Source: Candidatus Thorarchaeota archaeon
Lineage (GTDB): Archaea; Asgardarchaeota; Thorarchaeia; Thorarchaeales; Thorarchaeaceae
Direction: 5' to 3'
NCBI GenBank assembly: GCA_016841005.1
Contig: JAEORG010000055.1
Span: 1 to 50,992, forward strand
DNA: 50,992 nucleotides
Of the stretch, positions 44,055 through 50,992 are shown piece after piece. Within the stretch, counting starts at the first letter, position 1. Each line of letters begins with the position of its first letter. The translations under genes were made by a program, and so were the position numbers. Under the pieces are notes generated by a model. That model was not told the DNA's origin. It did not search any database and was given only the letters and a program-made list of their open reading frames with translations.

Positions 44055-44765
44055 ATGCCGATTGATGCTGACCTTTTCAAACTAGTAAATAACTATGCAC
44101 CAGTACTTAGATTCCATCCTAATGAGGGCACTCATTGCTGTTATCCATCTGATGCTGAAGAAACATTCTCCAAGTTTGGTAGCAATTGGAAATCATTCAC
44201 CAAAGATGTTTCACAGAACAAACTGAACCCAAGGGCACCATGTTACTATGAGATATGGACTGAACCAGACCTCACTCAGATTCGTTACTGGTTCTGGTAT
44301 AGATACAATCACTTTCCGGGAGGAACATTAGGAATTGGACAACATCTTGGAGACTGGGAGCATGTTGAAGTTCGTTTGTTCCCTGAAGATGCAAAGATCT
44401 GGCTTTTGTCAAATCACTTAACAGCTCGAGTGGCTGGAAACCCTCCTCATCTGACACTGCCAAAATTCAAGAATGAAACGCCACTTCTCCAAAGAAATCA
44501 AATCCATGCATGGGTGGCACTTGGCTCTCACGCACATTATGTTTCACCAAGGTCTGAACCCTACTGTTACAAGAAGATATTTTGTGACCAGATAGCTACA
44601 GGAGGGAAGAGATGGGATACATCGAATAATCTGGTTGCTCTTGCGAACACAAATTTCTATTCTTTTACTGGTCGTTGGGGTGATTCCAAAGCCCCACGAA
44701 GCCCAACAAATGCCTACAACAACCGTTGGCGAAATGCTCCGAATTTGCGTCCTATCAGCAAATGA
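44055..44765 (+). CDS. Vps62-related domain protein
   Basis: 236 residues from ATG 44055, with GGTGGT 5 bases upstream. The opening NNYAPVLRFHPNEGTHCCYP and the core GIGQHLGDWEHVEVRLFP fit the Vps62 family. This family has a Y-A-P-x-L-x-x-H-x-E-x-x-P start and a GDWE-HV strand pair, related in fold to necrosis-inducing NPP1 proteins. AWVALGSHAHYVSP is the conserved His pair. No signal peptide, so cytosolic. Vps62 was named from yeast vacuolar sorting, but the molecular function is unknown even there. Transcribed alone. Confidence 0.7.
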   Translation: MPIDADLFKLVNNYAPVLRFHPNEGTHCCYPSDAEETFSKFGSNWKSFTKDVSQNKLNPRAPCYYEIWTEPDLTQIRYWFWYRYNHFPGGTLGIGQHLGDWEHVEVRLFPEDAKIWLLSNHLTARVAGNPPHLTLPKFKNETPLLQRNQIHAWVALGSHAHYVSPRSEPYCYKKIFCDQIATGGKRWDTSNNLVALANTNFYSFTGRWGDSKAPRSPTNAYNNRWRNAPNLRPISK

Positions 44766-44781
44766 GGCTCAATTTTGTGGA

Positions 44782-44792
44782 GATTATATATC
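44782..44792 (+). promoter_or_regulatory. TATA box upstream of a candidate non-coding RNA
   Basis: GATTATATATC is a strong archaeal TATA match in the gene-free interval 44766-45192. It predicts transcription from about 44815, just before the left arm of a 12-bp inverted repeat. Confidence 0.4.
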
Positions 44793-44814
44793 ATCTATAT
44801 TCATTGTATAATGT

Positions 44815-45065
44815 GAGAGGGCGAAATGAGGGCATCATTGTGAAACGTCTCGAACTCGGGGGGGTTCCAGAGTAAGTGACCAATTTTGCTTCTTATTAAC
44901 GCGGACTCTAATCAACTGGGGGGCATTTGATTGGGGAATCCTCTCACACTCCGTCTCTTTCCGAGTTTATTAGGGATGGTCATAACCTGATTACGAGTTA
45001 AGAGGATGTCTTATCTCATGGCGGGTGCGTGGACTAGTTTTCGAAACATGCCCTCATTTATTCGA
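44815..45065 (+). ncRNA. Candidate structured non-coding RNA of about 240-250 bases
   Basis: No ORF of note exists here. A perfect 12-bp inverted repeat, AAATGAGGGCAT (44824-44835) and ATGCCCTCATTT (45048-45059), would close the molecule. Inside it are a hairpin AATCAA/TTGATT (44910-44932) with a G-rich loop and a hairpin GAGtTAAGA/TCTTAtCTC (44995-45017). A G7 run near 44871 can also pair with the C6 run at about 45070, competing with or crossing the terminal stem. I looked for RNase P and SRP RNA core motifs and did not find them. From 45066 to 45192 I see nothing definite. Confidence 0.4.
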
Positions 45066-45192
45066 AACTCCCCCCTCCTACCTTATTCCCCACGAATCCG
45101 CCACCCTTCATGAATTTTCTAATATTTCAACTGAGTATTGAATTATTATCATGAGTGATAATATAGCAGGATTAATGGAGGACTTCATGCAG

Positions 45193-45573
45193 TCATTTGT
45201 TCCATTCGCCAGTCATGACTGCATTGACGAATATCTCAAACAGTGGACCATCAGAGGGATATAAAACCGGAGAGAGTGATCGGTCTTCATTCTTAACTGC
45301 AATCCAGGTCTTATTTTCTGAACAGACTCGCAGTAAAGCCCTAACAGAGTAACGTGGCCAACCTGTAACATCTACATCTCCGGTCATATCTACCGTTCTA
45401 AGGAGCCTTTCAAAATTGTACATATCTACCTTCTTAATTCGAAGACCGAGTATCAGAGCAATCTCCTTTCGACGTACTTCATTAGATCTCTGCGCTTCGC
45501 TGAATAACGAAACCACTTCGCGTTCTTCAGTATCAATAGTCGGAGTAGTCACTAGTTCGTTGTTGATTCTCAT
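45193..45573 (-). CDS. Unknown 126-residue protein
   Basis: ATG 45573. The N-terminal part is predominantly helical (FSEAQRSNEVRRKEIALILG). A mixed alpha/beta part contains VDVTGWPRYSVRALLRVC, and the end is FEIFVNAVMTGEWNK. Composition is ordinary for a soluble protein and codon use fits the neighbourhood, which favours a real gene. No signal peptide, membrane segment or metal motif. It is isolated, divergent from the trpB2 leader region; the first 120 bases between them hold nothing I can interpret. Confidence 0.5.
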   Translation of the reverse strand: MRINNELVTTPTIDTEEREVVSLFSEAQRSNEVRRKEIALILGLRIKKVDMYNFERLLRTVDMTGDVDVTGWPRYSVRALLRVCSENKTWIAVKNEDRSLSPVLYPSDGPLFEIFVNAVMTGEWNK

Positions 45574-45694
45574 GAAATACTATCTTGGTAATCCCATATA
45601 ACCTCAGAAGTAGTATTGAGTGAGTTGTTGTCTGCATAGCATCCAGATTAGCTAAACACCAAAATATAATGGTCCTAATCAACATTTCGAGATT

Positions 45695-45729
45695 TGTACA
45701 TTAATGTACTAATGTGTACTATCGTGTAC
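45695..45729 (+). promoter_or_regulatory. Four TGTAC repeats at exact 10-bp spacing: probable TRP-box-like operator
   Basis: TGTAC occurs at 45695, 45705, 45715 and 45725, all on one face of the helix, ending 14 bases before the TATA box of trpB2. TGTACA is the TRP-box half-site bound by the TrpY repressor of the trp operon in Methanothermobacter. This array is therefore the likely binding site of a tryptophan-responsive regulator. No such regulator gene is in the window. Confidence 0.65.
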
Positions 45730-45743
45730 TTTTCTGCGTAATG

Positions 45744-45751
45744 TTTAAAAG
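45744..45751 (+). promoter_or_regulatory. TATA box of trpB2
   Basis: TTTAAAAG, directly after the TGTAC array, predicts transcription from about 45772. The leader before trpB2 would then be close to 250 bases. Confidence 0.6.
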
Positions 45752-45796
45752 GGTCTTTCTCAGGAAGCGGGTAACCACTTTCAAGGATTGAAAATA

Positions 45797-45868
45797 ATGC
45801 GTGTGTGCTCTGGCCAATGGTATTGGGTCTCTCTGAAGAGGGAGACCATTCAGCTCGTTCGATACTGA
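45797..45868 (+). CDS. Putative 23-residue trp leader peptide (Trp-Tyr-Trp)
   Basis: ATG 45797 is preceded by AAGGA at 45783-45787 (spacing 9). The ORF reads [10 protein letters not shown] followed by [13 protein letters not shown] and TGA. Codons 8-10 are TGG TAT TGG, two Trp in three codons, although Trp is rare overall. The second TGG runs straight into a strong hairpin, so a ribosome waiting for Trp-tRNA would cover its 5' arm. Position upstream of trpB2 and behind a TRP-box-like array makes a role in sensing tryptophan plausible. No such archaeal leader is known to me; expression is unproven. Confidence 0.45.
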   Translation: MRVCSGQWYWVSLKRETIQLVRY

Positions 45869-46023
45869 GCACTAAAGCATTATTCCTTACGCTCTTTCTC
45901 CTCCCCCGTTCGAACTCTACGGGGATCCGGGTAGAACTAAACGATTCCAAACTCCTAGCGGGGGAGTTCCGCAAATACCTTGAAAGTGGCCCTTTCTTTA
46001 TGTCTGGAGAAATTAAACTATGA
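45805..46023 (+). CDS. Possible 72-residue upstream ORF coupled to trpB2 (doubtful)
   Basis: GTG 45805 opens a frame that ends TGA at 46023, overlapping the trpB2 ATG as ATGA, the usual form of translational coupling. The translation ([14 protein letters not shown]...) shows no recognised family and crosses the leader peptide and its hairpins in another frame. It may be chance; kept because the ATGA overlap could matter for trpB2 expression. Confidence 0.2.
   Translation: MLWPMVLGLSEEGDHSARSILSTKALFLTLFLLPRSNSTGIRVELNDSKLLAGEFRKYLESGPFFMSGEIKL
45826..45847 (+). promoter_or_regulatory. Leader hairpin overlapping the Trp codons, with alternative downstream pairings
   Basis: GGTCTCTCT-GAAG-AGGGAGACC forms a 9-bp stem (one G-T) with a four-base loop, beginning within codon 10 of the leader peptide. 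Downstream, CTCCCCCG (45901-45908) can pair with CGGGGGAG (45959-45966). It can also pair locally with CGGGG near 45919. AACTCC/GGAGTT near 45950-45968 is a third, competing stem. No T-run follows the first hairpin, so a Rho-independent bacterial-type terminator is not evident. Switching of structure or of translation is more likely. Confidence 0.45.
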
Positions 46024-47387
46024 AACAACATACTAGAATCTTGTTGGATATAGAAGAGATGCCACGTTATTATACAAACATCCTTCCATATCTGAAGAAA
46101 CCTTTGCCACCCCCTGTCAATCCTGAAACGGAGGAGCCTTTACCACCACAAGCACTTGAGGCAATCTTTGTCAAGGAATGCGTACGACAAGAGGTGGCAA
46201 GTGAAAAACAAATACCTATCCCAGAAGAGATTCGAGAGGGCCTCATAGGGTATGGAAGACCTTCACCTCTTCAAAGAGCTGTTGGATTAGAATCTGCTCT
46301 GAAGACTCCTGCAAGGATTTACTACAAGCGGGAAGATGTTTCCCCTACAGGTAGCCATAAGCTAAACACAGCGCTTGCTCAGGCCTATTACGCAAGGGAA
46401 GAAGGGATTGAAAGATTAGCTACGGAAACAGGCGCTGGTCAGTGGGGTTCTGCGGTGAGTATATCATGTGCCCATTTTGACATCGAAGCAATGGTCTACA
46501 TGGTAAGGATTAGCTATCAGCAGAAACCATACCGTAGTATTCTCATGCGTTCGTATGGAGCGAACGTAGTTCCAAGTCCTTCTAATTTGACAGAATTTGG
46601 CAGGAAACTCACAAACGAAAATCCCGATCATCCGGGGTCTCTTGGGATTGCCATTAGTGAAGCGTTAGAAGACACTCTATCGAATGAGAATACAAAGTAC
46701 ACCTTGGGTTCTGTATTGAATCACGTATTACTACACCAATCTATCATTGGGCAAGAAGTAATGATGCAGCTTGAATCTGTGGACGAAACTCCTGACACAA
46801 TAATTGGTTGTGTTGGAGGGGGTAGTAATTTCGCTGGAATATCAATCCCGTTCCTAGTTGATGATAGGTTTAAAGATGTAGAATTTATAGCAGCTGAACC
46901 AACAGCCTGTCCGTCACTCACAAAAGGTGAATACTGTTATGATTTTGGAGATACTGCAGGTCTCACACCCAAGGTCAAGATGTACAGTCTTGGAGCAGAA
47001 TTTGTACCTCCAAAGATACATGCTGGGGGTCTAAGATATCACGGAGTTGCTCCGTTGCTCAGCGAACTCAAGAATGAGGGACGCATCACTGCGATAGCTT
47101 ATGATCAAACTGATGTGTTGAGTGCAGGGCTCTTGTTCGCTCGTGCAGAGGGAATCATTCCAGCACCGGAATCCGCGCATGCTGTAAAGGCGGCAATTGA
47201 TTCAGCTCTTGAAGCTAAGAAGAACAACGAGGAGAAGGTTATTGTATTTAACCTATCAGGGCATGGACATTTTGACATGGAGGCTTATGGTGCATTGATG
47301 GATGGTAAACTCGGTAGTATTCCAGAAGTTGAGGGTATAGCCCTCAAACGAGCACAGGCTGTAAGTGCCAAGATTGGAGGAAATTGA
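46020..47387 (+). CDS. trpB2: Tryptophan synthase beta chain, TrpB2 type
   Basis: 455 residues. Lys114 in [12 protein letters not shown] binds pyridoxal phosphate, [12 protein letters not shown] follows, and [12 protein letters not shown] is the phosphate-binding Gly loop. The long N-terminal part with [13 protein letters not shown] and the length identify TrpB2 (TrpEb_2), which lacks TrpA-contact residues. It condenses indole or phosphoserine/serine-derived aminoacrylate with indole to tryptophan. GGAG lies 10 bases before ATG 46020. No trpA or other trp gene is adjacent, so it works alone or as indole salvage. Controlled, by sequence, through the TGTAC array and leader upstream. Confidence 0.94.
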   Translation: MKQHTRILLDIEEMPRYYTNILPYLKKPLPPPVNPETEEPLPPQALEAIFVKECVRQEVASEKQIPIPEEIREGLIGYGRPSPLQRAVGLESALKTPARIYYKREDVSPTGSHKLNTALAQAYYAREEGIERLATETGAGQWGSAVSISCAHFDIEAMVYMVRISYQQKPYRSILMRSYGANVVPSPSNLTEFGRKLTNENPDHPGSLGIAISEALEDTLSNENTKYTLGSVLNHVLLHQSIIGQEVMMQLESVDETPDTIIGCVGGGSNFAGISIPFLVDDRFKDVEFIAAEPTACPSLTKGEYCYDFGDTAGLTPKVKMYSLGAEFVPPKIHAGGLRYHGVAPLLSELKNEGRITAIAYDQTDVLSAGLLFARAEGIIPAPESAHAVKAAIDSALEAKKNNEEKVIVFNLSGHGHFDMEAYGALMDGKLGSIPEVEGIALKRAQAVSAKIGGN

Positions 47388-47485
47388 AGTGCCATACTTC
47401 AGTATCCCTCACCCTCAGATTCGTAAATGGTTGAGTCCAGACATAATATGGCGGTAGCAACTCTTGTTTTGTTGAGTTCCATAAA

Positions 47486-48019
47486 TTAGGACACCCGGTC
47501 ATCATCAGATAATAACGGTGGTGACCACGGTGTTCTTCTTGGAATCCAACGAGGAACATTCTCTTTGTATAGAAGATACTCTTCTCCAAATCTCTTCACA
47601 AGCCCGGGTTCTTCAGACTTGATAAAATATACGTGATTACCGACTGAAAAAAATAGGAACAATCCAAATACATAGATGGAAAGGAAGAATATTGATTCAC
47701 CTAAAAGAATGGTCAAAACCCCTGTAATCATTGGATTTCTAACATAACGATAGACACCTACCACAACGAGTTTCTTCGTCGGATGAAGAGGAGATAGTGT
47801 ACCTTCACCTTTCTTTGCAAAGAGTCGAATTGTCCCACCTAGAAGAATGAGACCTATCGATATTATAATTCCACTTATCAAAAATCTCAGCATGTCAAAT
47901 ACAGGAGGCCATACAAACCATGGTGAAAATGCAAGTTCTGTATACATCAATAATGAAGGGAAGATGATTGCTACTGTAATTGGCAACATGAATGAAAGCG
48001 CGTGTTGACTTCGACTCAT
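47486..48019 (-). CDS. Isoprenylcysteine carboxyl methyltransferase (ICMT)-like membrane enzyme
   Basis: 177 residues with four or five membrane helices. GVYRYVRNPMITGVLTILLG is the SAM-binding R-x-x-RNP-x-Y/M-x-G motif of the ICMT/PEMT family. FIKSEEPGLVKRFGEEYLLYKENVPRWIP is the conserved C-terminal EE-x-x-L-x-x-x-FG-x-x-Y-x-x-Y-x-x-x-V-x-R-x-x-P motif, given here in parts. Eukaryotic ICMT methylates the prenylated C-terminal Cys of small GTPases; most prokaryotic relatives have unknown lipid or thiol substrates. The two GTPases in this window have no C-terminal Cys, so they are not candidate substrates. Lies 20 bases downstream of nadB on the same strand. Confidence 0.82.
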   Translation of the reverse strand: MSRSQHALSFMLPITVAIIFPSLLMYTELAFSPWFVWPPVFDMLRFLISGIIISIGLILLGGTIRLFAKKGEGTLSPLHPTKKLVVVGVYRYVRNPMITGVLTILLGESIFFLSIYVFGLFLFFSVGNHVYFIKSEEPGLVKRFGEEYLLYKENVPRWIPRRTPWSPPLLSDDDRVS

Positions 48020-48039
48020 TTCTCAGGCTCCTGAGAGAA

Positions 48040-49638
48040 TTATATAGGTAGAAATCCCTTCTTCAGTATGGTGTCTACTGCTTCTTTCCATTCTCCTGGG
48101 AAATCCTTGTTATAGTGCGCTCCTCGACACTCTTTTCTCATTCGAGCCATTTTGATAATGAGTTCCGCAACTAATGCAATGTTTCGCAATTCAAGAAGGT
48201 CTTTGGTGATTTTAAAATCCCAATAGAATTGGTTGATTTCTCTTACTAAGAATCCAATTCGATTTCGTGCTCGTATCAACCGTTTTCGCGACCTCACAAT
48301 ACCTACATAGTTCGCCATTATTCGTCGAATCTCATCCCAGAGATGAGAGATAACAACGAGTTCATCCGCATCAGTGGCCTCACCCGGATCCCATTCAGGG
48401 ATTGTAATGTCTTGCATGTTTGCAGCTAGGTCTTGTAATGCTGCTTTGGAAGCGAATCGTGCCATAACAGCTGCTTCAAGCAATGAGTTCGATGCAAGTC
48501 GGTTCGCACCATGAAATCCTGAGCATGCGGTTTCACCTATTGCATAGAGACCTTTGACATCAGTTCGTCCGTATTTATCAACCTTGATACCACCCATCAG
48601 ATAATGAGCTGCTGGAACCACAGGAATAGGTTCCTTTGTCATATCCACTCCTGCGCTTTGACAAACCTCATAGATTGCAGGAAATCGGTCTTTGATAAAT
48701 TCAGAATCCTTGAAAGAAATGTCAAGCCATACATGATCTGCACCAGTCCTCTTCAATTCATGGTCAATGGCTCTTGCAACGACATCTCTTGGGGCCAATT
48801 CTGCATCAGGATGATAGTTCTGCATGAATCTCTCACCATTAGCTCCAAGAAGCAATGCACCTTCTCCCCGGAGAGCCTCAGATATCAATGAGGAGCGAAT
48901 TTTATGGTGAAATAAGAGCGTTGGGTGGAACTGAACCAATTCCATATTTGCAACAGTAGCACCTGCACGATAGGCCATTGCAATTCCATCCCCTGTCGCT
49001 ACATCGGGATTGCTTGTGTATAGAAATACTCGTCCAGCGCCACCTGTTGCGATAATAGTCACCTTAGCAATAAATCGCTCAATCTCCCCAGTATTGATAT
49101 CAAGCACATATGCACCTGCAACATGATTATTCTGAACATATAGATTGACAGCCATATGGTTCTCGAATATGTTGATGTTTTCTGTTTCGCGTATTTTTTC
49201 TGATAGTGAGAGTTCAATGTCCATTCCAGTATGATCCTTCACATGGAGAACACGTCGTTCACTATGACCACCTTCCAGCCCTAACTCATAGTCCCCACAG
49301 GATTCATCCCTGCAAAATTGCACACCAACCTCTTCAAGGTCTCGAATGACTTCTGGTCCTGCCTTGACATATTCTTCCACTACATCTGTATGACAAAGAC
49401 CAGCTCCAACTCGAATTGTATCTTCGATGTGTTTCTCAAATGAGTCTGGATCTGTAACTACTGCTGCGATACCACCTTGAGCGCGATAAGTAGATGATTC
49501 TGGGAGGGTAGCCTTTGTAACAAGATTTACGGATGCTTTCCCTGCAACTTTGAGTGAGAATAGCTGTCCTGCTAGTCCACTTCCAATTACAAGAAAATCT
49601 GAGGTGTATATCTTTGTAGCCATTCTATTGTTCTCCAT
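48040..49638 (-). CDS. nadB: L-aspartate oxidase
   Basis: 532 residues, normal for NadB. FLVIGSGLAGQLFSLKVAGK is the FAD-binding start, SSTYRAQGGIAAVV follows, and HVKDHTGMDIE, EALRGEGALLLGANGERFM and FHGANRLASNSLLEAAVMA are the family's later motifs. The C-terminal three-helix domain (RRIMANYVGIVRS) is present. It oxidises aspartate to iminoaspartate, the first step of NAD synthesis; under anaerobic conditions fumarate is the likely electron acceptor. The NadA partner is not in the window. SdhA/FrdA homologues are excluded by the NadB-specific GFHGANRLASNS context and length. ATG 49638. Confidence 0.93.
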   Translation of the reverse strand: MENNRMATKIYTSDFLVIGSGLAGQLFSLKVAGKASVNLVTKATLPESSTYRAQGGIAAVVTDPDSFEKHIEDTIRVGAGLCHTDVVEEYVKAGPEVIRDLEEVGVQFCRDESCGDYELGLEGGHSERRVLHVKDHTGMDIELSLSEKIRETENINIFENHMAVNLYVQNNHVAGAYVLDINTGEIERFIAKVTIIATGGAGRVFLYTSNPDVATGDGIAMAYRAGATVANMELVQFHPTLLFHHKIRSSLISEALRGEGALLLGANGERFMQNYHPDAELAPRDVVARAIDHELKRTGADHVWLDISFKDSEFIKDRFPAIYEVCQSAGVDMTKEPIPVVPAAHYLMGGIKVDKYGRTDVKGLYAIGETACSGFHGANRLASNSLLEAAVMARFASKAALQDLAANMQDITIPEWDPGEATDADELVVISHLWDEIRRIMANYVGIVRSRKRLIRARNRIGFLVREINQFYWDFKITKDLLELRNIALVAELIIKMARMRKECRGAHYNKDFPGEWKEAVDTILKKGFLPI

Positions 49639-49764
49639 GAAGGCATCCTAAGGTTTGGTTTCTGAACCTAGCGATTTCAAGAAACTGCAACATATACTTC
49701 TTGTGTAATTGTCATACGAAAGAATTAACGGGAGGATTCAGGTAAGACTTGCCATGAAAAGAGA

Positions 49765-50469
49765 ATGTCAAAATGCGTTGTATGCTTACAATATGGTCGT
49801 GACAAGGCAGAACGTGAAGTATTTGCATGTTCATTATGCGGAGAAATACGTTGCATTGACCATACCATATGGGTTCCAGCACATGAACTTGAGAAAAGAA
49901 TAGACAATGTCGAAAGCGTTCACAAACTACTCAGGAAGAGCAAGCATACTGGATGGTACCCTTTCTGTGGAAATGGTACCCATGTCCCTCGGGGGTTACC
50001 AATAAGACATGGAAAAGAGAGGTTAGGCGGCAAGATTATTGAACCTATAATCGATGCATATCAGAACCCAGGATTAGAATTCTTTAGAATGTGGGAAACA
50101 GGAGTCATTGAGGCTGCGATAGACAACAGGTGGGATCCTCAACATTACTCTCTCTCATGTTCACTTGCCCCCTCCATGGTAGCAATCTCCAATCTAGTAG
50201 ACAATGATCTAATCAGTATACCCACACTGGAAAAAATATTCATGACTGCAATAACTGGATTAGCATCCAAAAAGGAGTTCTTCTTCCCACCATCGTTTGA
50301 TGAATTTATGGGGTTGTCTGGAACATTTGGTGGGATCAGGTCACTTGCAGAGTTCATATGCTCGCGATGCGCCATTGTCCCATGTACTAACCGCTTAGTT
50401 CCATTCTATAAATCAAAGATATTCAAGAAGGCAATTAGTAATCCGAATCTAGAGAGCATCAAAAAATGA
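49765..50469 (+). CDS. Zinc-finger protein with unknown C-terminal domain
   Basis: 234 residues. The N-terminus has CVVCLQYGRDKAEREVFACS, then CGEIRCIDHTIWVPAHEL and, further on, FCGNGTH. At least six Cys and several His have spacing suited to a double-zinc AN1/B-box-like or treble-clef finger, whose DH-x-x-W pattern is AN1-like. Residues about 95-234 are mostly helical with another C-x-x-C pair (CSRCAIVPC). AN1 fingers are typical of eukaryotic ubiquitin/stress proteins and occur in archaea, so this is a plausible but unproven relative. Located 96 bases before the longin-like gene at the window edge on the same strand. Confidence 0.55.
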   Translation: MSKCVVCLQYGRDKAEREVFACSLCGEIRCIDHTIWVPAHELEKRIDNVESVHKLLRKSKHTGWYPFCGNGTHVPRGLPIRHGKERLGGKIIEPIIDAYQNPGLEFFRMWETGVIEAAIDNRWDPQHYSLSCSLAPSMVAISNLVDNDLISIPTLEKIFMTAITGLASKKEFFFPPSFDEFMGLSGTFGGIRSLAEFICSRCAIVPCTNRLVPFYKSKIFKKAISNPNLESIKK

Positions 50470-50565
50470 AAATTAGAATTTCAACAATTTACATTTTGCA
50501 ACGTACAATAATAATTTAATAAGTCAAAAACTGGACGAACCTAGACTTAAACGGGGACTGGTAGA

Positions 50566-50992
50566 ATGGACATTCAAGGAGTCGTGATATTCGACTCAAA
50601 ATCAGGAATTCCTCTATTTTCGAAACTTGAGCGGGGATTAGATGCATCTCTATTTGCAAGCTTTGCCTCAGCTATCACCCATTTCTCTCGAGAACTCAAT
50701 CTAGGTGGGCTTGCCTCATTCACGACTGAAGAGAAGAGGATCATCATTGCGATAAAAGAAAATACAACAACAGCACTCATTACACCAACTCAAAAAGAGT
50801 TTCAAGAGGCGCATTCCTTAGCAATGGAAATGGGGAGACAATTCGAAGAGTTACATGTTCACGGGAATAGTCTTCAAGAAAGGGATTACTCTGAGTTTCA
50901 ATCAGTAGCAGAAGAGTTCATGAAGAAGATTAAGAATCCGTTCATCAGCAGAGTCGCTGCATTTGTACACGAAAAATATGGTGGAAGTGTTG
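50566..50992 (+). CDS. Second longin-like protein (3' end outside window)
   Basis: ATG 50566 opens a frame that runs without a stop to the right edge, 142 codons. It starts DIQGVVIFDSKSGIPLFSKL, then DASLFASFASAITHFSREL, then strand pairs (KRIIIAIKENTTTALITP) and helices. The G-x-PLFSK turn, the hydrophobic SFASAI helix and the order of strands match the longin-like protein of the GTPase operon near 38.6 kb. Longin/roadblock proteins bind small GTPases. Alone in front of it is a zinc-finger gene. Being cut by the window, its C-terminus and any later domain are unknown. Confidence 0.6.
   Translation, partial: MDIQGVVIFDSKSGIPLFSKLERGLDASLFASFASAITHFSRELNLGGLASFTTEEKRIIIAIKENTTTALITPTQKEFQEAHSLAMEMGRQFEELHVHGNSLQERDYSEFQSVAEEFMKKIKNPFISRVAAFVHEKYGGSV

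Noticed and set aside
44815..45065. RNase P RNA or SRP RNA as identity of the structured interval
   Set aside because: The conserved P4 sequences of RNase P and the domain IV sequence of SRP RNA are not visible on either strand.
45151..45264. 37-codon plus-strand ORF beginning MSDNIAGLMEDF
   Set aside because: Reads plausibly but overlaps the 3' end of the minus-strand 126-residue gene and has no clear ribosome-binding site; too short to support.
45900..45930. GTTCGAAC resembling a tRNA T-loop near 45908
   Set aside because: No D-arm, anticodon arm or acceptor pairing can be built around it, and the flanking stem would need an 11-base loop.
45675..46031. 118-codon minus-strand ORF across the trpB2 leader
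   Set aside because: No family features; it is antisense to the promoter, leader peptide and hairpins and looks like a shadow of that structured region.
1..50992. Insertion sequences, prophage or CRISPR
   Set aside because: No transposase, integrase or phage gene, no flanking direct repeats and no repeat-spacer pattern were found; the 10-bp TGTAC array is far too short to be a CRISPR.

Overview
The window looks like a chromosomal segment of an archaeon, most probably an Asgard archaeon. I lean towards a Thorarchaeota-like lineage, but that rank is a guess. Archaeal signs are TATA-like boxes upstream of genes, a four-subunit pyruvate:ferredoxin oxidoreductase, an indolepyruvate:ferredoxin oxidoreductase, a geranylgeranyl-reductase-type flavoprotein, an Alba-like protein and TrmB-like regulators. 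Asgard signs are Rab/Ras-like small GTPases (one fused to a beta-propeller), a gelsolin-like protein and two longin-like small proteins, one of them in an operon with a GTPase. I see no transposon, prophage, CRISPR array, rRNA or convincing tRNA. Base composition is moderately AT-rich and fairly even. The por operon is visibly more GC-rich in codon choice, as expected for a highly expressed locus.

Layout: 1-0.47 kb, tail of a flavoprotein. 0.8-5.0 kb, four tandem divergent winged-helix (TrmB-like) paralogues. 5.0-6.1 kb, DHH phosphoesterase (minus). 6.2-8.7 kb, iorAB. 8.7-11.0 kb, seven-bladed propeller / beta-sandwich / Rab-like GTPase fusion (minus). 11.2-13.9 kb, an SsuABC-type ABC transporter split over both strands, whose binding-protein gene has one in-frame TAG. 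13.9-15.0 kb, Alba-like protein and a CxxC membrane protein. 15.0-18.9 kb, three beta-helix surface proteins. 19.0-19.8 kb, a GNAT. 19.9-23.0 kb, porGDAB. 23.0-25.2 kb, two anchored extracellular proteins. 25.3-27.8 kb, a CrtI-like flavoprotein and an SDR. 28-30.4 kb, membrane proteins including a GT87-like transferase. 30.5-33.0 kb, arsR / [SAM methyltransferase-HgcA fusion] / hgcB, a mercury-methylation-type locus. 33.0-36.4 kb, MDR dehydrogenase, RelA/SpoT-type HD protein, GDPD and small proteins. 36.5-39.1 kb, a tight minus-strand operon zinc-ribbon / longin-like / polytopic membrane protein / small GTPase. 39.3-40.5 kb, a stand-alone RAM domain and a gelsolin-like protein. 40.5-43.5 kb, GNAT, galT, galK. 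43.5-45.6 kb, membrane protein, Vps62-like protein, a possible structured RNA and an unknown gene. 45.7-47.4 kb, an elaborate regulatory leader and trpB2. 47.5-50.5 kb, ICMT-like enzyme, nadB and a zinc-finger protein. The window ends inside a second longin-like gene.

Functional picture: anaerobic peptide/amino-acid and pyruvate oxidation through ferredoxin (IorAB, PorGDAB), galactose use (GalT, GalK), NAD and tryptophan synthesis, a decorated cell surface, and Asgard-type GTPase/longin/gelsolin modules. The most unusual items are the methyltransferase-HgcA fusion with its ArsR and HgcB partners, the propeller-GTPase fusion, the zinc-ribbon/longin/membrane/GTPase operon, and the trpB2 upstream region. 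That region combines a 10-bp-periodic TGTAC array, a TATA box and a 23-codon leader ORF whose Trp-Tyr-Trp codons run into a strong hairpin.
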